A stretch of DNA of 64,000 nucleotides from positions 596,201 to 660,200 of the forward strand of contig NZ_VOIR01000011.1 in assembly GCF_007923295.1 (NCBI RefSeq), in the 5' to 3' direction. Origin of the DNA: Agrococcus sediminis. Lineage in GTDB: Bacteria; Actinomycetota; Actinomycetes; Actinomycetales; Microbacteriaceae. Both the position numbers and the translations under genes were made by a program. The number at the start of each line of letters is the position of its first letter. Within the stretch, counting starts at the first letter, position 1. The notes beneath the pieces were generated by a model. It was not told the origin of the DNA. It made no database searches and was given only the letters and a program-made list of their open reading frames with translations. Shown one piece after another: positions 47,990 to 57,253 of the stretch.

Positions 47990-48930
47990 CCGTGGCTGAG
48001 CTCGACTCCTTCTCGTTGCTGCTCGTCTACTCGGCGATGGCGGTGTACACGCTCGCGTTCGTCGCGTTCGCGGCCGACATCGCGCGCCGCTCGGCCGCCA
48101 GGCCGGTGCCGGTGGAGGCGCGCGAGCTGGTCGGCGCGGGTGGTCCGGCCGAGCGTCCGCGCCACGAGACGGCGGCCCCGGCTGCGGTGCGGCACCGCGC
48201 CGCTCGCGTCGGCTACGCGCTGACCGTGATCGGTTGGGTGCTGCAACTGGGCGCAACCGTGCTCCGCGGCGTCGCGGCCGGCCGGGTTCCGTGGGCGAAC
48301 ATGTACGAGTTCGCGCTGACCGGCATCGCCGTGATCGTCGGCGTCTTCGTGATGTCGCGGCTGTGGCGCGACCTCACCTTCCTCGGCGTGTTCATCACCG
48401 GGATCGCGACGCTGTTCCTCGGCGTCGCGACCGTCAACGTCTATGTGCCGGTCGTGCCGCTGGCCCCGGCGCTGCAGACCCCGTGGCTCGTCATCCACGT
48501 CTTCGTCGCGACGCTCGCCGCCGGGTTCTTCGCGCTCGGCTCCGGCCTGAGCCTGCTGCAGCTGCTCAAGGAGCGGCGCGACGGCGGCTTCCTGCGATCG
48601 CTGCCGACGGCCGCGCAGATGGAGGATCTCGCCTACCGCGTCGGCGTGATCGGCTTCATCTTCTGGACGTTCACCCTGATCGCCGGCGCGATCTGGGCCG
48701 AGAGCGCATGGGGCCGCTACTGGGGCTGGGACACGAAGGAGGTGTGGACCTTCGTGATCTGGGTGATCTACGCCGGCTACATCCACGCCCGCGCGACGCG
48801 GGGCTGGCGCGGTTCCCGCTCCGCCTGGCTGCAGCTGATCGGCTTCGGCGCCATCATTTTCAACTACACGGTCGTCAACCTCTATTTCACGGGCCTCCAC
48901 GCGTACAGCGGCCTCACGACCGCGACCTGA
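47986..48930 (+). CDS. resC: Cytochrome c maturation protein ResC/CcsB (CcsA family)
   Basis: 314 residues from ATG 47986. About eight membrane segments and the tryptophan-rich heme-handling motif WGRYWGWDTKEVWTFVIW, with conserved His residues (IHVFVATL, YIHARATRGW). It delivers and attaches heme to cytochrome c with ResB. The operon ends here. Confidence 0.95.
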   Translation: MTVAELDSFSLLLVYSAMAVYTLAFVAFAADIARRSAARPVPVEARELVGAGGPAERPRHETAAPAAVRHRAARVGYALTVIGWVLQLGATVLRGVAAGRVPWANMYEFALTGIAVIVGVFVMSRLWRDLTFLGVFITGIATLFLGVATVNVYVPVVPLAPALQTPWLVIHVFVATLAAGFFALGSGLSLLQLLKERRDGGFLRSLPTAAQMEDLAYRVGVIGFIFWTFTLIAGAIWAESAWGRYWGWDTKEVWTFVIWVIYAGYIHARATRGWRGSRSAWLQLIGFGAIIFNYTVVNLYFTGLHAYSGLTTAT

Positions 48931-48977
48931 CCGGCCCCGGCCGCCCTGCGTGCACCTGGTCGAGGATCGGCCGGCAC

Positions 48978-49946
48978 TCAGAGGTGCGGGAGGCAGGCGG
49001 CCAGGCGGGCCCGCCAGGCATCGATGCGCTCCGGGCTGGCGGCATTGGCGGTGAGGAGCGCCTCAAGGGGGACGACGCGGGTGACCGGGATGCTCCCGCC
49101 GACCGGCACGAGCGGCGCAGCCACATCCGCGGCGAGCAGCGCGCCGGTGCCGAGCCCGCAGTCGAACGGCAGCTCCGGCAGCGCACCCGCGAGCGCGGCG
49201 CCCATCGACAGCCCGACGCTCGAGTCGAGCGCGCTCGAGACCACCGCAGGCAGCCCGGCCTCGGCGACGATCGCGAGCGCGGCCCGCACGCCGCCGAGCG
49301 GCTGCGCCTTCACGACCAGCACATCCGCCGCCCCGGCGCGCGCGACGAGCAGCGGGTCCTCGGCCTTCCGCACCGACTCGTCGGCCGCGATCGGGATCGC
49401 CAGCCGGTGCAGCCGCGTGCGCAGCTCGGCGAGCTCGGGCACCGTGGCGCACGGCTGCTCGACGTACTCGAGGTCGAAGCGCTCGAGCGCGCGCACCGCG
49501 GTCTCGGCCTCGTCGACGCCCCACCCGCCGTTCGCGTCCACACGGATCCGCGCATCCGGCAGCAGCGCGCGCACCTCGGCCACCCGCGCGACGTCGTCGG
49601 CGAGCACCTGCCCGGCCTCCGCCACCTTCACCTTCACGGTGCGGCAGCCGTCGTAGCGGGCGAGCACCGCGGCGACCGCGTCGGGGGCGACGGCGGGCAG
49701 CGTGGCGTTGACCGGCACGCGGTCGCGCACGGCCGCCGGGCGCTCGAGGTCGGCGTCCTCGAGCGCCGCGCGCAGCCACCGCGCGGCCTCCTCGGACCCG
49801 TACTCGAGGAAGGGGCTCCACTCGCCCCAACCCGCAGCGCCCGAGAAGAGCGCGACCTCGCGCACGTCGACGCCGCGGAAGCGCGTCACGAGCGGCAGCG
49901 AGACGACGTGCATGCGGTCGGCGAGCCGCTCGTAGGCGAGGTCCAC
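48978..49946 (-). CDS. menC: o-Succinylbenzoate synthase
   Basis: 322 residues from GTG 49946. Enolase-superfamily fold: catalytic lysine in RTVKVKVAEAG, metal ligands in RVDANGGWGVDEAE, EYVEQPCA and AADESVRKAED, and a second Lys in LVVKAQPLGG. It dehydrates SHCHC to o-succinylbenzoate in menaquinone synthesis. It is convergent with resC and begins the men region. Confidence 0.93.
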   Translation of the reverse strand: MDLAYERLADRMHVVSLPLVTRFRGVDVREVALFSGAAGWGEWSPFLEYGSEEAARWLRAALEDADLERPAAVRDRVPVNATLPAVAPDAVAAVLARYDGCRTVKVKVAEAGQVLADDVARVAEVRALLPDARIRVDANGGWGVDEAETAVRALERFDLEYVEQPCATVPELAELRTRLHRLAIPIAADESVRKAEDPLLVARAGAADVLVVKAQPLGGVRAALAIVAEAGLPAVVSSALDSSVGLSMGAALAGALPELPFDCGLGTGALLAADVAAPLVPVGGSIPVTRVVPLEALLTANAASPERIDAWRARLAACLPHL

Positions 49947-49980
49947 GCGCCCATGCTCGCACGCCTGCCAGACTGTGCGG

Positions 49981-50316
49981 GTGAGCGAGCTGCCCTGGGT
50001 GACCGAGACGCGCGCGACCGGCGCGCGCCGCCGCAATCCGGTGTGGGGCATCCTCGCGCTCGTGGCGGCGCTCGTGTGCGGCGCGATGTTCCTCGTCTCG
50101 GTCGGCATCGCGTTCGTCGAGCTCGACGGCCTCGTCATCTGGCTGCTGCCGGTGTGGGGCATCGTCACGCTGCTCTCGATCGCCTTCGCCATCACCGCCG
50201 CGGCGAAGCGCGGCACGGCCAACATCACGATGGCGGCGATCACCGGCGGGCTGCTCGTGATCTCGAACCCCGTGATCTTCCTGGTGATCGGCTTCGCACT
50301 GGGCCTGCTGCAGTAG
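49981..50316 (+). CDS. Small membrane protein, unknown
   Basis: 111 residues from GTG 49981 (GTG 49975 is possible). Three hydrophobic segments (about 21-45, 51-72 and 84-108). Basic stretch GARRRNPVWG before the first. No family assigned; common small actinobacterial membrane proteins (DUF4190-like) look like this. Divergent from menC. Confidence 0.7.
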   Translation: MSELPWVTETRATGARRRNPVWGILALVAALVCGAMFLVSVGIAFVELDGLVIWLLPVWGIVTLLSIAFAITAAAKRGTANITMAAITGGLLVISNPVIFLVIGFALGLLQ

Positions 50317-50348
50317 CGGGGCGCGGATGCGGTGGCATCCTTGGGGCC

Positions 50349-51293
50349 ATGGCGTCGGCGCCGCAGTTCCACATGCCCGACGAGGCGGAGCCGCCTCGCG
50401 AGGGCGGCGTGCGGCGCTCGCACATCGCGGTCGCGCTCGTGGCCCTGCTGGTCGGCGTCGGCGCGACGCTGGGCGTGCAGGCGCTCGCCGCGCAGAGCGG
50501 GCCGCGCTCGGAGCAGGCGGTGCGCGACGCGGTGCTCGGGTACCTCGGCGCGATCGCGGCTGGCGACGACGAGACCGCCGACGCCGCGCTGCTCGGCTCG
50601 GCGCAGCGCGCGTCGGCGCAGCCGAGCTCGATCGCGGCGGACGGCCGGCTGCGCAGCCCGCGCATCACCGAGGTCGTGCTGGGCGACGGCACGGCGCGCG
50701 TCGACGTCTCGTACGCGGTCGCCGACCGCACGATCCTGAGCCGCATCGAGGCGGTCTTCGCCGACGGCGCCTGGCGCATGCAGCGCACGCTCGGCGAGCC
50801 GGTGTCGATCTCGTCGGCGCTGTCGGTGCCGGTGCAGGTCGACGCGATCGGTGTCGTGCCCGCGACCCGCAGCCTGCTGCTCCTGCCCGGCAGGCACACG
50901 ATCGCCCCGATCGAGACGGCGCTCGTGACGATGTCCGGCAGCACCGTCGACGTCGACGGCGACCCGCGCACGCAGTCGGCGATCGACCTCGAGCCCACGC
51001 TCACCGCGGCCGCGCTCTCGCAGCTCGCCGCGACCGGCAGCGGCTTCGCGGCGGCGTGCAGCGCCGACCGCTCGTGCAATCTGCCCGCCGGCTTCGACGC
51101 CTCGACCCTGCCCGACCCGATCGTCGTGCCCTGGTCGGGGCAGGCGGGCGAGGTCGCCGTGCGCGTGCCGATCGCCTCCGGCGACGTCGGCACGGCGCTC
51201 GAGGTCGTGGGCCGCATGAGCCCCGACCTGTCGACGTTCGAGGGGATGCGCTGCGCGCTCGCGGGCGAGGAGCCCCGGCCGTGCGGGCCGTGA
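50349..51293 (+). CDS. Membrane-anchored extracellular protein, paralogue 1 (MPxFxMP family)
   Basis: 314 residues from ATG 50349. Short N-terminus MASAPQFHMPDEAEPP (APQFHMP in place of MPxFxMP), one membrane span (about 25-48, HIAVALVALLVGVGATLGVQAL), then an outside part. The first about 100 residues outside (GYLGAIAAGDDETADAALL...) look like an NTF2/DUF4878-like domain for ligand or protein binding; a later Cys pair (AACSADRSCNLP) and a C-terminal MRCALAGEEPRPC follow. Three paralogues occur at 51838, 53042 and 57976. Function unknown. Confidence 0.75.
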   Translation: MASAPQFHMPDEAEPPREGGVRRSHIAVALVALLVGVGATLGVQALAAQSGPRSEQAVRDAVLGYLGAIAAGDDETADAALLGSAQRASAQPSSIAADGRLRSPRITEVVLGDGTARVDVSYAVADRTILSRIEAVFADGAWRMQRTLGEPVSISSALSVPVQVDAIGVVPATRSLLLLPGRHTIAPIETALVTMSGSTVDVDGDPRTQSAIDLEPTLTAAALSQLAATGSGFAAACSADRSCNLPAGFDASTLPDPIVVPWSGQAGEVAVRVPIASGDVGTALEVVGRMSPDLSTFEGMRCALAGEEPRPCGP

Positions 51294-51381
51294 CGGCGCC
51301 GGCGCGCGCCCTCGCCCCGCGCTCGGCGGCTCGCCCGCGCGGCTGACGGCGCGCGTCCGCCGCGCCGCGTAGCATCGCCGC

Positions 51382-51768
51382 ATGCTCGAGGACCTGCTGC
51401 ACGAGACCGACGCGCCCGAGCGCGAGCCCGCGCCGCGCGACCGCGACCGCCGCAGCGCCCGCCGCGGCGCGCTGTCGCTCTGGCTCCTGGCGATCGCCGT
51501 CGTGCTCTACGGCGTCTCGCTCGCGCAGCAGATGAGCTACCTCTTCGCGCCGCGCCCGGGCGAGCTGCCGCTCGTCGTGGCGGTGCTCGTCGCCGCCGTG
51601 GTGCTCGGCCTCAGCGGCGTGGTGGTCGGATGCATCGCCGCCACGAAGCCGGACGGCCGCCGCACCGGCGTGTTCGGCGCCGCGCTGGGCCTCGGCCTGC
51701 TCGTGCTCTTCGCCGCGGCGAGCTGGTTCGGCTGGGGCTTCCTCTCGGCGCTCTCCGCCCCGGTCTGA
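51382..51768 (+). CDS. Three-span membrane protein, unknown
   Basis: 128 residues from ATG 51382. A charged N-terminus of about 30 residues (HETDAPEREPAPRDRDRRSARRG) is followed by three hydrophobic segments (about 31-50, 60-84 and 97-120). No motif assigned. It sits between two MPxFxMP paralogues in the same direction and may be cotranscribed. Confidence 0.7.
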   Translation: MLEDLLHETDAPEREPAPRDRDRRSARRGALSLWLLAIAVVLYGVSLAQQMSYLFAPRPGELPLVVAVLVAAVVLGLSGVVVGCIAATKPDGRRTGVFGAALGLGLLVLFAAASWFGWGFLSALSAPV

Positions 51769-51837
51769 TCCGGGCATCCGGATAACGATCCGGGCACGGC
51801 GCTCCCGCGCCGGGCGCGACCGCGCCAGGATGAGGGC

Positions 51838-52959
51838 GTGCCGACGGAGATGCCCGACTTCGCGATGCCGCCGGAGGCGGATGCTCCGGCGCGCGACGCG
51901 GCGGCCGATGCGGCCCACGCGGCCGGCGAGCCGTCCGCCGCGCCGCACGCCGCGCATCCGGAGCGCTCGCCCGAGCCGGCGTCGCCGAGCGACGAGGACG
52001 AGGAGCCCTGGGGCCGGCCGGATCCGCAGCCGGTCCGGCGCCCGTGGCGGCTCCTGCTCGCCGCGACGCTCGTCGGCGTGCTGCTCGGGGCCGGGCTCGT
52101 CTCGGCGGTGCAGGGGATGGAGCGCGCGGCGGGCGACGGCGACCGGGCGCGGCTGGCCGAGGCGGCGATGGCCTACCTCACGGCGATCGCCGACGGCCGC
52201 GCCGAGGAGGCGACGCGGCTCGTGCCGCCTCCCGGCCTCGCGGGGGCGGCCGATCTGCTCACCGACCCCGTCCTCGCAGCAGCGGGCCGGATCACCGAGC
52301 CGCAGGCGGGCTTCGCGCAGATCGAGGGCGACGAGGCGCGCATCGAGGTCGGCTTCGTGCTCGGCCGCACCGACGTCTCGCGCACGCTCGAGGCGGTGCG
52401 GGAGGCGGGCGGCTGGCGGGTGACGACCTCGCTCGCGGAGCGCGTGCAGAACTACGCCTACGGCCCCGGCACGTCGAGCGTGTCGCTCGCGGGCGTGCCG
52501 GCGGCGTCGGGCGAGCTGCTGCTCTACCCGGCGCTCTACATGACCGACGCCCACGACGACGGCTTCGTGAGCACGCAGTCGGTCACGTTCAGCGTCGACG
52601 GCGACGCGCGCACGGCGGTCGAGATCTCGCCGATGGTGCAGGTCGCGCCCGGCGTCGCCGAGCGGCTCGAGCCGGTCGCGATGGCGTTCGGGCTCGCGTG
52701 CCAGCTGCGCGAGGGCTGCGGCATCCCGCCCGGCGAGCTCGTGCCGACCCATCAGGTGCAGCCGTACCTCGAGGGGGCGGATGCGACGCAGGCGTCGGTC
52801 TACCTCGCGCGCTCGACCGACGCAGGCGGCGAGCTCGAGTGGCACGAGGTGCGCATGCGCGGCGACTTCGCGGACGGAGCGGATGCGGGGGACTGGGAGT
52901 GCGGCATGCCGAGCCTCGGGACGGGGCAGGTCGAGGCCTGGGAGGCGTGCGTCCCGTAG
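51838..52959 (+). CDS. Membrane-anchored extracellular protein, paralogue 2 (MPxFxMP family)
   Basis: 373 residues from GTG 51838. N-terminus M-PTEMPDFAMPPEADAP carries the motif in its clear form. An acidic, Pro-rich cytoplasmic linker of about 60 residues precedes the span (about 70-92, LLLAATLVGVLLGAGLVSAV). Outside: AMAYLTAIADGRAEEATRLVPP, a strand-rich middle with LLLYPALYMTDAHDDGFVST, a Cys pair (ACQLREGCGIPP) and the end WECGMPSLGTGQVEAWEACVP. The outside part aligns by eye with the other paralogues. Function unknown. Confidence 0.75.
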   Translation: MPTEMPDFAMPPEADAPARDAAADAAHAAGEPSAAPHAAHPERSPEPASPSDEDEEPWGRPDPQPVRRPWRLLLAATLVGVLLGAGLVSAVQGMERAAGDGDRARLAEAAMAYLTAIADGRAEEATRLVPPPGLAGAADLLTDPVLAAAGRITEPQAGFAQIEGDEARIEVGFVLGRTDVSRTLEAVREAGGWRVTTSLAERVQNYAYGPGTSSVSLAGVPAASGELLLYPALYMTDAHDDGFVSTQSVTFSVDGDARTAVEISPMVQVAPGVAERLEPVAMAFGLACQLREGCGIPPGELVPTHQVQPYLEGADATQASVYLARSTDAGGELEWHEVRMRGDFADGADAGDWECGMPSLGTGQVEAWEACVP

Positions 52960-53041
52960 GGCGGGAGCGGGTGCCTGAACGCGTCGATTCCTCACCAAGA
53001 GGACCCTGGTCAGAGGCGTCCCGCGGCGGGATGATTCGGCC

Positions 53042-54085
53042 ATGTCGACAGACATGCCGCAGTTCGTGATGCCACCGCCGGTCGCGACCGAGCGGACCGT
53101 CGCCGACGGCGGGTTCCCCGGGCCCAGCGAGCTCGAAGGGCCGGCGGCCGCGCTCACGATGGCACCGGTGGTCGGGGCGCGCCCGCGAGCCTGGCTCGCG
53201 CGGGTGCTCGTCGCGGTGGGCGTCGCGGGCCTGCTGCTGGGGGCCGTGATCCAGGCCGGCGTCCACGGGGCCGCCGGCTCGGCCGCCGCAGCGCGCACGG
53301 CCGCGCTGCAGGCGACGGCGATGGAGTACCTCACCGCGATCGCGGAGGGCCGCGCCTCGGACGCCTCGGCGCTCGTGCCACCGACGCTGCGCGGCCAGCT
53401 CGCGCCCGACGAGGTGCTCGCGGCTGCGCGGCCGATCCGCGACTACTCCGCAGCGGTCGGGCACCTGGCCGGCGCGACCGGCACGGTGGTCGTCGAGTAC
53501 ACCGTCGGCGGGCTCGAGCTGCAGCGGCTGCTGCGCGCCGAGGAGGCCGACGGCACCTGGCGCATCACGACGTCGCTCACCGAGATCCCCCAGGTGTACC
53601 AGAAGCACCAGCTGGCGCAGGTCTCCGTCGGATCCGTCGAGCTCGAGGCGAATCGGCGGATGCTGCTCTACCCGGGCGCCTACATGCAGGACGGCGTCGA
53701 CACCGGGCTCTTCCGGTCGGTCGGCAACGCCTTCGTCGTCGACGGCGACCCGGCCTCCGTGACGGAGATCTGGAGCGGGCTCGAGCTCGACATGATGGTC
53801 GCGGTCGTCGCCGCCGACCTGGCGCTCGGCATCGTGCACGACTGCCAGGCCGAGGCGAGCTGCGGCGTCGACGCCGAGGCGAGGGTGCAGCAGCTCGAGG
53901 AGCCGCACCTGCGCTCGGTGAACCCGCTGACGGGCGGCGTCGACATCGGCGCGCCGATCGCGATCGGCGACCGCTGGACGGAGGTGCGCATCCGCGCCCT
54001 GCCCGATCGCCTCACGGGCGCCGCCCAGTGGCTCTGCCCCGAGCCCGAGCGGCTCGACCTGCCGATCGTGCCCTGCGAGGAGTGA
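53042..54085 (+). CDS. Membrane-anchored extracellular protein, paralogue 3 (MPxFxMP family)
   Basis: 347 residues from ATG 53042. N-terminus MSTDMPQFVMPPPVAT has the motif. Membrane span about 50-72. The outside part shows MEYLTAIAEGRASDASALVPP, LLLYPGAYMQDGVDTGLF, a Cys pair (DCQAEASCGVD) and the end WLCPEPERLDLPIVPCEE, all in the same order as paralogues 2 and 4. It is followed by menB. Function unknown. Confidence 0.75.
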   Translation: MSTDMPQFVMPPPVATERTVADGGFPGPSELEGPAAALTMAPVVGARPRAWLARVLVAVGVAGLLLGAVIQAGVHGAAGSAAAARTAALQATAMEYLTAIAEGRASDASALVPPTLRGQLAPDEVLAAARPIRDYSAAVGHLAGATGTVVVEYTVGGLELQRLLRAEEADGTWRITTSLTEIPQVYQKHQLAQVSVGSVELEANRRMLLYPGAYMQDGVDTGLFRSVGNAFVVDGDPASVTEIWSGLELDMMVAVVAADLALGIVHDCQAEASCGVDAEARVQQLEEPHLRSVNPLTGGVDIGAPIAIGDRWTEVRIRALPDRLTGAAQWLCPEPERLDLPIVPCEE

Positions 54086-54162
54086 GCTGGGGCGCGGTGC
54101 GCGCCCCGCCGATCGGCACCGCGCCCCGCCCCCGGCCAGGCTCCGGTGGCTAGGGTGGAGCG

Positions 54163-55062
54163 GTGACCATCTCGCCCCTGTTCGACGCCGCCGAATGGGC
54201 CGACGCGGAGCCCGGGTTCGACGACATCACGGTGCACCGCTCGCGCGACGGGCGCATCGCGCGCATCGCCTTCGACCGGCCCGAGGTGCGCAACGCGTTC
54301 CGGCCGCGCACCGTCGACGAGCTCTACCGCGCCCTCGACGCCGCGCGGCAGGACAGCCGCATCGGCGTGGTGCTGCTGACCGGCAACGGGCCGAGCCCGA
54401 AGGACGGCGGCTGGGCCTTCTGCTCCGGCGGCGACCAGCGCATCCGCGGCCGCGACGGCTACAAGTACGCCGAGGGCGAGACCGCGGGCACCATCGACCC
54501 CGCGCGCTCCGGCCGCCTCCACATCCTCGAGGTGCAGCGGCTCATCCGCTTCATGCCGAAGGTCGTCATCGCGGTCGTGCCCGGCTGGGCGGCCGGCGGC
54601 GGCCACTCGCTGCACGTGGTCTGCGACCTGACGATCGCGAGCGCCGAGCACGGCCGCTTCAAGCAGACGGATGCCGACGTCGGGTCGTTCGACGCGGGCT
54701 ACGGCTCCGCCTACATGGCGCGCCAGGCGGGGCAGAAGTTCGCGCGCGAGGTCTTCTTCCTCGCCCGGGAGTACTCGGCGCAGCGGGCGCTCGAGGCGGG
54801 CGCGATCAACGCGGCCGTGCCGCACGAGGAGCTCGAGGCGACGGCGCTCGACTGGGCCCGCGAGATCCTGACGAAGAGCCCCACGGCCATCCGGATGCTG
54901 AAGTTCGCCTTCAACGCCGTCGACGACGGGCTCGTGGGCCAGCAGATCTTCGCCGGCGAGGCGACCCGCCTCGCGTACGGCACCGACGAGGCGGTCGAGG
55001 GGCGCGACGCGTTCCTCGAGAAGCGGGAGCCCGACTGGTCACCCTTCCCCTGGCAGTACTGA
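54163..55062 (+). CDS. menB: 1,4-Dihydroxy-2-naphthoyl-CoA synthase
   Basis: 299 residues from GTG 54163. Crotonase fold with the MenB signature CSGGDQRIRGRDGYKYAEGE, the oxyanion region VVPGWAAGGGHSLHVVCDLTIAS, DVGSFDAGYGSAYMARQAGQKFAREVFFLAR in part, and the C-terminal DWSPFPWQY. It closes the naphthoyl ring from o-succinylbenzoyl-CoA. Length is normal. menE follows 36 bases later. Confidence 0.96.
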   Translation: MTISPLFDAAEWADAEPGFDDITVHRSRDGRIARIAFDRPEVRNAFRPRTVDELYRALDAARQDSRIGVVLLTGNGPSPKDGGWAFCSGGDQRIRGRDGYKYAEGETAGTIDPARSGRLHILEVQRLIRFMPKVVIAVVPGWAAGGGHSLHVVCDLTIASAEHGRFKQTDADVGSFDAGYGSAYMARQAGQKFAREVFFLAREYSAQRALEAGAINAAVPHEELEATALDWAREILTKSPTAIRMLKFAFNAVDDGLVGQQIFAGEATRLAYGTDEAVEGRDAFLEKREPDWSPFPWQY

Positions 55063-55097
55063 GCAGCGAAGGCACGGACGACCGAGGAGGTGCGAGC

Positions 55098-56099
55098 ATG
55101 GCGATCGTCGTCGAGACGAGCGGCTCCAGCGGCGTGCCCAAGCGCGTCATCATCTCCGACGAGGCCATCGCGGCCTCGACCGACGCGGCCAACGAGCGGC
55201 TCGGCGGCCCCGGCCAGTGGGTGCTCGCGCTGCCCGAGCAGTACATCGCCGGCCGCAACGTGATCTGGCGGAACGCCGCCTCCGGCGCGCCGCTCGTGCG
55301 CACCGAGGGGTCGTTCACCGCCGAGGCCTTCGTCGAGGCGGTGCAGAGCCTCGAGCACGAGCGCAAGTTCACGTCGCTCGTGCCGACGCAGCTCGCGCGG
55401 CTCGTCGACGCGGCGATGCTCGACCGCTCCTTCATCGGGCCCATCGCGCGCCTCGACCGCATCCTGCTCGGCGGCCAGCGCGCGCCGTTCGGCCTCATCG
55501 AGCGGGCGGCGCGGCTCGGCTGGCGCATCACGCGCACGTACGGCGCGACCGAGACGGTCGGCGGCTGCGTGTGGGATGGCCGTCCGTTGCGCGACGTGAA
55601 GATCCGCCTCACCGACCAGATCGAGATCGCCGGGCCGCAGCTCGCCGACGGCTACGAGGACGCGGCGCTCACCGAGAAGCGGTTCGTCACCGACAGCTCG
55701 GGCACCCGCTGGTACAAGACGGGCGATGCCGGCAGCCTCGTCGGCGGCACGCTGCAGGTGTCGGGGCGCATCGACGACGTGATCAACTCGGGCGGCATCA
55801 AGATCTCGCTCGCGGCGGTCGAGCACGTGGTGCAGACGTTCGCGCCCGACGCGGTGGTCGTCGCCGCGCCGCACCCCGAGTGGGGCGAGGTGCCCGCGGT
55901 CGTCACGACGCTCAAGCCCTCGCTCGCCGAGATCCGCGCCGCCGTGGGGAACGCGCTCGGCAAGCCCGCCCGGCCCAACCACCTGGTGACGGTGTCGGTG
56001 ATGCCGACCACCGCATCCGGCAAGCCCGACCGCAAGCGCCTGGCTCGGCTCGTCGCGAGCCGCACCCAGGAGCGCCGCCGCCGCGGCATCTTCGGCTGA
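55098..56099 (+). CDS. menE: o-Succinylbenzoate-CoA ligase
   Basis: 333 residues from ATG 55098, with GAGGAGG about 10 bases upstream. Adenylate-forming enzyme: P-loop ETSGSSGVPKRV at the very N-terminus, core TYGATETVGGCVWDG, the hinge YKTGD and SGRIDDVINSGGIKIS, and the C-terminal lysine in TTASGKPDRKRL. The N-terminal subdomain of typical acyl-CoA ligases is missing, as in other actinobacterial MenE proteins of this size. It follows menB in the same direction. Confidence 0.94.
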   Translation: MAIVVETSGSSGVPKRVIISDEAIAASTDAANERLGGPGQWVLALPEQYIAGRNVIWRNAASGAPLVRTEGSFTAEAFVEAVQSLEHERKFTSLVPTQLARLVDAAMLDRSFIGPIARLDRILLGGQRAPFGLIERAARLGWRITRTYGATETVGGCVWDGRPLRDVKIRLTDQIEIAGPQLADGYEDAALTEKRFVTDSSGTRWYKTGDAGSLVGGTLQVSGRIDDVINSGGIKISLAAVEHVVQTFAPDAVVVAAPHPEWGEVPAVVTTLKPSLAEIRAAVGNALGKPARPNHLVTVSVMPTTASGKPDRKRLARLVASRTQERRRRGIFG

Positions 56100-56121
56100 C
56101 GCCGCCGCGCGCCGTCCGCCA

Positions 56122-56176
56122 ACCGGCTCCGTGCGGGGCCGACCGCACTATCCGGCCGCCGCAGCACGGAGCCGGT
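56122..56176. repeat. Inverted repeat between menE and menA
   Basis: ACCGGCTCCGTGC / GCACGGAGCCGGT, 13 perfect pairs around a 29-base interior. It could be a terminator-type stem or an operator for menA. Confidence 0.7.
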
Positions 56177-56219
56177 CGAGCGACGGGCCGGCCGCGGCCG
56201 CCCGGCTACGATCGAGGCG

Positions 56220-57176
56220 ATGGCCTCTCCCCGCTCCGGCAACCCCGCTCGCCGCGCCCAGCACGAGGGCACCGCGCCCTCGCCAGCCACCTGGCGCGAC
56301 TGGATCGCCGCCGCCCGGCCCCGCACGCTCGGCATGGCCATCGCGCCGGTCGCGCTCGGCAGCGCGGCCGCGTTCAACGCCGAGGGCTTCCACCTCGGCA
56401 TCGCGCTCGCGTGCCTCGCGCTCGCGCTCTGCATGCAGATCGGCGTGAACTTCGCCAACGACTACTCCGATGGAGTGCGGGGCACGGATGCGGTGCGCGT
56501 CGGGCCGGGACGCCTCGTCGGCGCGGGCAAGGCCAGCCCGGTCGCCGTGCGGAACGTCGCGATCGGCTTCCTCGCCGCCGGTGCCATCGCCGGACTCGTC
56601 GTCGTGCTCGTGAGCGGCCGCTGGCTGCTGCTCGCCGTCGGCGTCGTCTGCATCCTCGCCGCGTGGGGCTACACGGGCGGCAAGCGCCCGTACGGCTACT
56701 ACGCGCTCGGCGAGCTCATGGCGTTCCTCTTCTTCGGCCCGGTCGCCGTCGCCGGCACGACCTACGCGATCATCGGCCGCGTCACCGAGGACTCCCTCGC
56801 GCTCGGCGCGGCGATCGGCGCCATCTCGGCCGCGCTCATGCTGTGCAACAACCTGCGCGACATCGAGACCGACCGCGCGGCCGGCAAGCGCAGCCTCGCC
56901 ACCCTCATCGGCCGCCGGGCGTCGAAGGCGCTCTACGTGGCGCTCATGCTCGTGCCGTTCGTCATCCTGTGGATCTTCTCCTACGCGCTCGCCTACGGCT
57001 TCGCGGTCTTCGCGGTGCTGCTGCTCGCGGGGCCGGCGATGGTGATCGTGGTCATGGCGCGCTCGCCGCGCGACCTCATCACGGCGCTGGGCCTCACCGG
57101 CATGACGGCGCTGCTCTACGGCGTCGGCCTCGCGATAGCGATCTGGGCCGGCCCGGCGGGCTTCATCACCGCCTGA
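56220..57176 (+). CDS. menA: 1,4-Dihydroxy-2-naphthoate polyprenyltransferase
   Basis: 318 residues from ATG 56220. UbiA-type prenyltransferase with the two Asp-rich motifs NFANDYSDGVRGTD and NNLRDIETDRAAGK that bind the diphosphate through magnesium, and about eight membrane segments. It attaches the isoprenoid chain in the membrane, giving demethylmenaquinone. Length is normal. Confidence 0.95.
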   Translation: MASPRSGNPARRAQHEGTAPSPATWRDWIAAARPRTLGMAIAPVALGSAAAFNAEGFHLGIALACLALALCMQIGVNFANDYSDGVRGTDAVRVGPGRLVGAGKASPVAVRNVAIGFLAAGAIAGLVVVLVSGRWLLLAVGVVCILAAWGYTGGKRPYGYYALGELMAFLFFGPVAVAGTTYAIIGRVTEDSLALGAAIGAISAALMLCNNLRDIETDRAAGKRSLATLIGRRASKALYVALMLVPFVILWIFSYALAYGFAVFAVLLLAGPAMVIVVMARSPRDLITALGLTGMTALLYGVGLAIAIWAGPAGFITA

Positions 57177-57253
57177 CGCGACTGCCGCGCTGTCTCGCCG
57201 CAGCCGTGACCGGATCGTGACCCCCCCGGCCCGTTCAGCCGTACGGTGGGGGC

